DNA of 8,580 nt from Candidatus Binatota bacterium (GTDB lineage: Bacteria; Desulfobacterota; Binatia; Bin18). Positions 5,201 through 8,580 of the stretch are shown here, one piece after another; the stretch's first letter is position 1; the number at the start of each line of letters is the position of its first letter. Position numbers and translations under genes: made by a program. Under the pieces are notes generated by a model, which was not told where the DNA came from, did no database searches, and was given only the letters and a program-made list of their open reading frames with translations. The stretch is from the NCBI GenBank assembly GCA_011523315.1, contig WTHE01000098.1, positions 1,666-10,245 of the forward strand, in the 5' to 3' direction.

Positions 5201-6193
5201 ATGGGGATGCAATCGGTCATACCCGCCCCCCCGAGCGGGGCGATCCGGGCCCGCATGGCAGCCCGCATGACGCCCGCGCTCTTTGCTGAGACGGCCCGGG
5301 GGCAGGAACGGTTTTGGGAGTTCTTCGGCGGCAGCATCCGCAACCGCAATACGCGCCTGGCGTATGTGACGGCGGCCTATCGCTTTGCGGATTGGTGTGC
5401 AGACCGGGAGCTGACCCTCTCGACCGTCCGGCCTTTACATATCGCCGGCTATATCGAGCAGCTGACCCAGACCTATGCGGCGGCCACGGTCAAGCAAAAT
5501 CTGGCCGGCCTGCGCCAGCTCTTTGACTGGTTGGTGGTCGGCCAGGTCATCCCGACCAACCCGGCGGCTGCGATTCGTGGTCCAAAACACGTTGTCAAAA
5601 CGGGGAAGACGCCCGTTTTGACGGCAGCCGAGACGCGGAGCCTGTTCGACAGCATCGACACCACGGTCGTGATCGGGCTGCGGGACCGGGCGTTGGTCGC
5701 CGTGATGACGTACGCTTTTGCGCGGGTGAGCGCGGCCCTGGCCATGCGTGTGGCTGACTACTACACCCAGGGCAAGCGCTCCTACTTCCGGCTGCATGAA
5801 AAGGGTGGGAAATATCTGGTTGTCCCAGCCCACCATACGGCCCAGGCGTACATGGATGCCTATGTGGAGCGGGCCGGCTTGGCCGCCGATCCCAAAGGCC
5901 CGCTCTTTCGATCCGCTGGTGCGGGCCGGCGGACCGGCCCACTCACCAGCCGGCCGCTGACGCGAGAGGATGCAGCGGCCATGATTAAGCGGCGGGCCAG
6001 GAGAGCAGGCCTGCCCACCCAGGTGTGCGCGCATAGCTTCCGAGGGACCGGGATTACGGAATATCTCCGGGCCGGTGGGACGTTGGAGACGGCGGCCCGG
6101 ATAGCCGGCCATGAATCGACCCGGACGACGCAACTCTACAACCGGCTCCCGGATGAGGTGTCGTTGGATGAGATCGAACGGATTCACATCTAG
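5201..6193 (+). CDS. Tyrosine recombinase, XerC/D-like integrase
   Basis: The product is a 330-aa site-specific recombinase. Residues about 33-125 form the SAM-like core-binding domain (NTRLAYVTAAYRFADWC, VKQNLAGLRQLFDWL, NPAAAIRGPK). The catalytic domain follows with all expected residues: R175 (ARVSAALAMRV), K201 (HEKGGK), H278 and R281 (HSFR), H304 (GHEST) and nucleophile Y313 (TTQLYNR). It is thus probably active. Length is typical of Xer-like enzymes (about 300) plus a short N-terminal extension. ATG 5201 has GGAGG 9 bp upstream; ATG 5207 is an alternative. It diverges from brnT. On a plasmid it could resolve multimers or drive integration; no attachment or core site is recognisable here. 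Confidence 0.92.
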   Translation: MGMQSVIPAPPSGAIRARMAARMTPALFAETARGQERFWEFFGGSIRNRNTRLAYVTAAYRFADWCADRELTLSTVRPLHIAGYIEQLTQTYAAATVKQNLAGLRQLFDWLVVGQVIPTNPAAAIRGPKHVVKTGKTPVLTAAETRSLFDSIDTTVVIGLRDRALVAVMTYAFARVSAALAMRVADYYTQGKRSYFRLHEKGGKYLVVPAHHTAQAYMDAYVERAGLAADPKGPLFRSAGAGRRTGPLTSRPLTREDAAAMIKRRARRAGLPTQVCAHSFRGTGITEYLRAGGTLETAARIAGHESTRTTQLYNRLPDEVSLDEIERIHI

Positions 6194-6270
6194 GGTCTTC
6201 GGCCCAGAGCTGCGCTGCGCTCCGTCCTCTTCCATCCCTGTGCACCGCTCGGCGTAGCAAAAAGAATCCA

Positions 6271-6326
6271 CAGTCACGGGTCAACTTCGCGGATTCGCTG
6301 TCCTTGACTGGGGAGCCTCTTTTTTT
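6271..6326 (+). terminator. Weak possible terminator after the recombinase
   Basis: CAGTCA (6271-6276) and TGACTG (6305-6310) pair across a 28-base loop, and a T7 run follows at 6320-6326. The stem is short and the T-run is 9 bases from it, so this is tentative. The 173-bp gap otherwise shows nothing I can name. Confidence 0.2.
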
Positions 6327-6366
6327 GCTGGCCGGGTGAACAAATCTTGTCTGGAAGGAGGACAGT

Positions 6367-6600
6367 ATGGAACAGCAAATCTCGGCTATGTGGGCGCAAG
6401 TCTGGGTGACTGCCGGCGTGGGGCTTCTGCAATGCGCGTTGATTGCTGGGGGCTTGTGGATGATGAAGCTGAGTGGAGAACGACGTGACCGCCAGCTTGA
6501 CCTGATGGAAGCCGCCCAGCGCGAGCAGGCGGAACGCCAGGGGGCGGCCCTTGAGCGCCAGGGCGAAGTATTAGCCGAGCTGCTGAGGCGCGGCCAGTAG
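6367..6600 (+). CDS. 77-aa single-pass membrane/coiled-coil protein
   Basis: This is a small protein of unknown function. Residues about 8-33 (AQVWVTAGVGLLQCALIAGGLWMM) form one transmembrane segment. The rest is a polar, heptad-like helix rich in Q, E and R (QLDLMEAAQREQAERQGAALERQGEVLAELL) that probably forms a coiled coil in the cytoplasm. Start choice is firm: AAGGAGG lies 5 bp before ATG 6367. It is the first gene ahead of trfA in the same direction, but 116 bp containing a transposase fossil separate them. Small membrane-anchored coiled-coil proteins occur in conjugation, entry exclusion and phage lysis modules, and nothing here decides among these. Confidence 0.65.
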   Translation: MEQQISAMWAQVWVTAGVGLLQCALIAGGLWMMKLSGERRDRQLDLMEAAQREQAERQGAALERQGEVLAELLRRGQ

Positions 6601-6617
6601 CCGCCTCTCCCTCGGCG

Positions 6618-6707
6618 GGGCGGGGCAATGTCTTAGCGCTGCATGTGACCCCGGCCAATGAGCAGGATCGCGCGCAGGAACGGGACGAGGAGTTGGAGCG
6701 ATGATAT
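6618..6707 (+). pseudogene. Transposase fossil (DDE, IS4/IS5-like fragment)
   Basis: Reading in the frame of 6618 gives GRGNVLALHVTPANEQDRAQ followed by ERDEELER and a stop at 6705-6707. LALHVTPANEQDRAQ is a characteristic internal segment of IS4/IS5-type DDE transposases, around the second catalytic strand (GxxLALHVTPANxxDxxQ). There is no start and no remaining upstream or downstream domain, so it is a short relic left between the small membrane protein and trfA. The family assignment rests on this one motif. Confidence 0.55.
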
Positions 6708-6716
6708 GGAGGGAAT

Positions 6717-7607
6717 ATGAGCAGCGAGCGCCAACCTGACGTTCACCCAGCGGTCGCCCGTTTTGCGGCCGTCGCTGAGACGGCGAAGAAGCGGACACGG
6801 CACCGGCCTGCTCCGGCCAAGGTCATCCAGCTACCCTTCTGGCCCGAGCCCAAACGCGGCGCGCCGAATGCCGTGCTGCGTGCGGCGCTGTTCGCGGCCG
6901 TCCAGGGCAAGGGCCGGATCGCCTTGGACCGTGAACTGCTGGCCGCTCAGAACGGAATCACTATCCGTTATACCGGCTGGCAGCTCACCCAATCCGATCT
7001 TGATGTGTGGGAACAGGCCCTGCACTTGGCCCGAACACAGGCCCTCGGGACGCGCTGCCGGTTCACGGAGCGGGGTTTTTTGAAGGCGCTCGGTCGTCAA
7101 CCAGGGGGCCAGAATGTTGATTGGCTCAGGTCTGCCTTTGCCCGGCTGGGCGCGTCCTGGGTCGAGATTTCTGACGGCCGGCAGACCTATTTCGGCCCGT
7201 TGCTTGAGCGTGGTGCCCGCGAGGAGGAGACAGGCCAGTATGTCCTGGAGATCAATCCCGAGCTGGCTGCGTTCTTCGGCCCGACCCGCTGGACGCAGAT
7301 CGACTGGGAGCAACGCCAGTTGCTACGGAACAAGCCCCTGGCGCTGTGGCTGCACGGCTTCTACGCCAGCCACGCCGCGCCCCACGCGCTGACGGTCGAG
7401 TATCTGCACAAGCTCAGCGGCAGTCGGAACAAGCAGCTCCGGTTTTTTAAGAGACACCTCACCCAGGCCCTCACCGATCTCCAACAGGTGGGCGCGGTAC
7501 GGTCGTTTGAAATCCGAGACAACCTAGTTCACGTCCAGACCATGCCGAGCAGGAGCCAGCAGCGCCACCTAGCCGCACGCAGGCCTCCAACTCGTCGGCG
7601 GAGATAG
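6717..7607 (+). CDS. trfA: TrfA-family plasmid replication initiator
   Basis: The product is a 296-aa initiator related to TrfA of IncP plasmid RK2. Such proteins bind origin iterons as monomers, open the DNA and recruit the host helicase. Visible family segments are LPFWPEPKRGAPNAVLRAAL (residues 39-58), ITIRYTGWQLTQSDLDVWEQAL (about 81-102), a first winged helix (CRFTERGFLKALG, WLRSAFARLGASWVEI) and a second (LALWLHGFYASH, ALTVEYLHKLSGS, LRFFKRHLTQALTDLQQVGAV, NLVHVQ). The length is near the short RK2 form (about 285 aa, from memory). ATG 6717 has GGAGGG just upstream. The gene ends 2 bp before the iteron array, an arrangement supporting cognate binding. The C-terminus is arginine-rich and diverged. 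Confidence 0.93.
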   Translation: MSSERQPDVHPAVARFAAVAETAKKRTRHRPAPAKVIQLPFWPEPKRGAPNAVLRAALFAAVQGKGRIALDRELLAAQNGITIRYTGWQLTQSDLDVWEQALHLARTQALGTRCRFTERGFLKALGRQPGGQNVDWLRSAFARLGASWVEISDGRQTYFGPLLERGAREEETGQYVLEINPELAAFFGPTRWTQIDWEQRQLLRNKPLALWLHGFYASHAAPHALTVEYLHKLSGSRNKQLRFFKRHLTQALTDLQQVGAVRSFEIRDNLVHVQTMPSRSQQRHLAARRPPTRRRR

Positions 7608-7609
7608 GT

Positions 7610-7763
7610 GTGATATCCGAGCGACCAAAGCGTGATATCCGAGGGGCGCTTAGGGGGCATCCGAGGGGCGCAAGCGTGATATCCGAGGGGCGCAAGTGTG
7701 ATGTCCGAGCCACATAGGCGTGGTATCCGAGGCACGCAAGCGTGGTATCCGAGGCACGCCGTG
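7610..7763 (+). repeat. Seven-copy 22-bp iteron array (oriV)
   Basis: The core TCCGAG recurs at 7616, 7638, 7660, 7682, 7704, 7726 and 7748, exactly every 22 bp. The best copies read TGATATCCGAGGGGCGC followed by AAG; units 1, 3, 5, 6 and 7 deviate at a few positions (for example GCGACC, GCCAC or GGCAC after TCCGA). The 22-bp period places all sites on one helical face. RK2 iterons are 17-bp units with a similar TGA...GAGGGG layout and about 22-bp spacing, as I recall. This is the TrfA binding array of the replication origin. Confidence 0.93.
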
Positions 7764-7766
7764 TCC

Positions 7767-7799
7767 GCTGAAATTCCTGGAAACTTCCGTGTTTTCAGC
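7767..7799. repeat. 7-bp inverted repeat next to the iterons
   Basis: GCTGAAA (7767-7773) and TTTCAGC (7793-7799) are inverted arms around a 19-bp spacer, just after the last iteron. The role is unknown; it may be a protein site in the origin. Confidence 0.4.
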
Positions 7800-7825
7800 T
7801 ACTTAGCAACCCGGCCGAAATCCGC

Positions 7826-7858
7826 TAATCGTTTTATAATCGTTATCTAATCCGCGCG
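7826..7858 (+). other. AT-rich 11-mer repeats, probable DNA unwinding element
   Basis: TAATC begins at 7826, 7837 and 7848, an exact 11-bp period, giving TAATCGTTTTA, TAATCGTTATC and TAATCCGCGCG. The first two units are AT-rich, and GC-rich DNA follows (7853-7885). Iterons followed by an AT-rich repeated segment and a GC-rich block is the general layout of iteron origins. TTATCTAAT (7844-7852) is a poor DnaA-box match (6 of 9), so no DnaA box is claimed. Confidence 0.65.
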
Positions 7859-7903
7859 CGCGTAAACGCGCCGCGCCTGCGGCCCTTTTTGGGCGCTTCG
7901 CTA

Positions 7904-8580
7904 GAGCATTTTCACGCTATCTTGATCCATAACCAGCATGCGCGAGGTAGTGGGCGCATGCGGCAGGGGTGAATGCCAAGAGGGCCGCGCCGACCGCCTG
8001 CCAGAGGGTGGTCTGTGTCCGGGCCGCTGCGGTGCGCAGCAGCGCCTTGAGCTTGGCAAAGACCTGTTCGATGGGGTTGTAATCGGGGGAATACGGGGGC
8101 AGGAAGAGCAGGGTCGCCCCCGCGGCTTCAAGCGCTTGGCGCACCGCCAGCCCTTTGTGGACACTGAGGTTGTCCAAGATGACCGTGTCGCCCGGGCGTA
8201 AGGTGGGGATTAACACCTGCTCGACGTAGGCTCGGAAGGCGAGCCCGTCTAAGGCCCCGGGCAGGAGCATCGGCGCGGTCAGCCCGTCCGCGCGTAAGCC
8301 CGCAATAAAAGTGGTGGTACTCCAGTGGCCGTGCGGCAGGCTGGCCACCAGCCGCTCGCCCCGCCGACAGCGCCCATACCGCCGGGCCAGCTTGGTGTTG
8401 AGCCCGGTCTCATCCAGGAAGACGACCCGGGTGGGATCCAGCGTTGGCTGGCGCGTGGCCCAAGCCGCCCGGGCTGCTTTCACCGCCGGCCGGTCCTGCT
8501 CCTCCGCATGGCCGGTCTTTTTTTCTATGTGAGCCCCTGCTGCTGATAGAAGCCCCACAGCGTCCCGATGGCGGCGCGCA
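7904..8580 (-). mobile_element. IS630-family insertion sequence, partial (one end)
   Basis: The transposase on the minus strand identifies the family. The element end is placed at about 7904, just after the TA dinucleotide at 7902-7903, because IS630 members insert at TA and the downstream GAGCATTTTCACGCTATC looks like a terminal sequence 13 bp from the stop codon. The other end is beyond the window, so the terminal repeat and target duplication cannot be verified. It sits about 45 bp from the AT-rich origin repeats. Confidence 0.65.
7917..8580 (-). pseudogene. IS630-family transposase, partial and frame-broken
   Basis: The C-terminal catalytic part is intact from about 8526 down to the stop at 7917. 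It has FLDETG (first D), VILDNLSVHK (second D) and YSPDYNPIEQVFAKLK (E), with D and E 34 residues apart as in DD34E enzymes, and AEEQDRP before them. Upstream the expected N-terminal sequence RAAIGTLWGFYQQQGLT is in a different frame and hits TAG (8527-8525) just before an A7 run (8524-8518). A -1 shift at that point restores GLT to the KKTGHA continuation. Either an indel has inactivated the gene or frameshifting is used; the TAG ahead of the A-run argues for inactivation. The 5' end lies beyond the window. Confidence 0.82.

Noticed and set aside
5435..6277. 280-aa minus-strand open frame opposite the recombinase
   Set aside because: The plus strand encodes a complete catalytic set of a tyrosine recombinase, and the antisense product is proline/arginine-rich without motifs.
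7610..7763. CRISPR array
   Set aside because: The 22-bp units are contiguous degenerate repeats without distinct spacers and lie next to trfA, so they are iterons.
7844..7852. DnaA box (TTATCTAAT)
   Set aside because: Only 6 of 9 positions match TTATCCACA, and it is part of the 11-mer repeats.

Overview
The window is GC-rich and reads as the backbone of a plasmid, or of a plasmid-derived integrated element, from a Gram-negative, proteobacterium-like host. The basis is a TrfA-family replication initiator followed directly by a seven-copy, 22-bp iteron array, a ParA ATPase in an operon with a DNA-binding partner, a BrnT/BrnA toxin-antitoxin pair, a XerC/D-like tyrosine recombinase and transposase remains. 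The sequence alone does not identify the host genus.

Layout. Positions 1-546 are a mosaic of repeats (GAAGCCAAAGCAGG, TGAGACA and TTTGCAC motifs) interleaved with two tiny related helix-turn-helix-like reading frames carrying RPWEAxGVSRxTWYR. The last repeat copy runs into the start codon of a secreted CAP-domain protein (547-1962). A 546-bp gap (1963-2508) holds TTAGGAC motifs, TATCTTCGACA repeats and a near-palindromic operator in front of parA (2509-3351). parA overlaps a 408-aa winged-helix protein gene (3335-4561). brnA and brnT follow on the minus strand, then the recombinase (5201-6193), a small membrane/coiled-coil protein (6367-6600), a transposase fossil, and trfA (6717-7607). The iterons (7610-7763) and an AT-rich 11-mer repeat (7826-7858) complete a TrfA-type origin. 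An IS630-family element begins about 45 bp beyond it and runs off the right edge with a broken transposase frame.

How the parts work together. TrfA would bind the 22-bp iterons to open the AT-rich segment and start replication. ParA and the 408-aa protein would handle segregation. BrnTA would provide post-segregational stability, and the recombinase may resolve multimers or integrate the element.

The most notable signal is a second, unrelated repeat family, TTAGGACYNACGGTCGGTCC and shorter relatives. It occurs twice upstream of parA and five times inside the 408-aa gene. Inside that gene the copies lie in two different reading phases, so it is the DNA that is conserved and not the peptide. 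Together with a perfect 10-bp inverted repeat in the same gene, this suggests a gene-embedded centromere or second origin.
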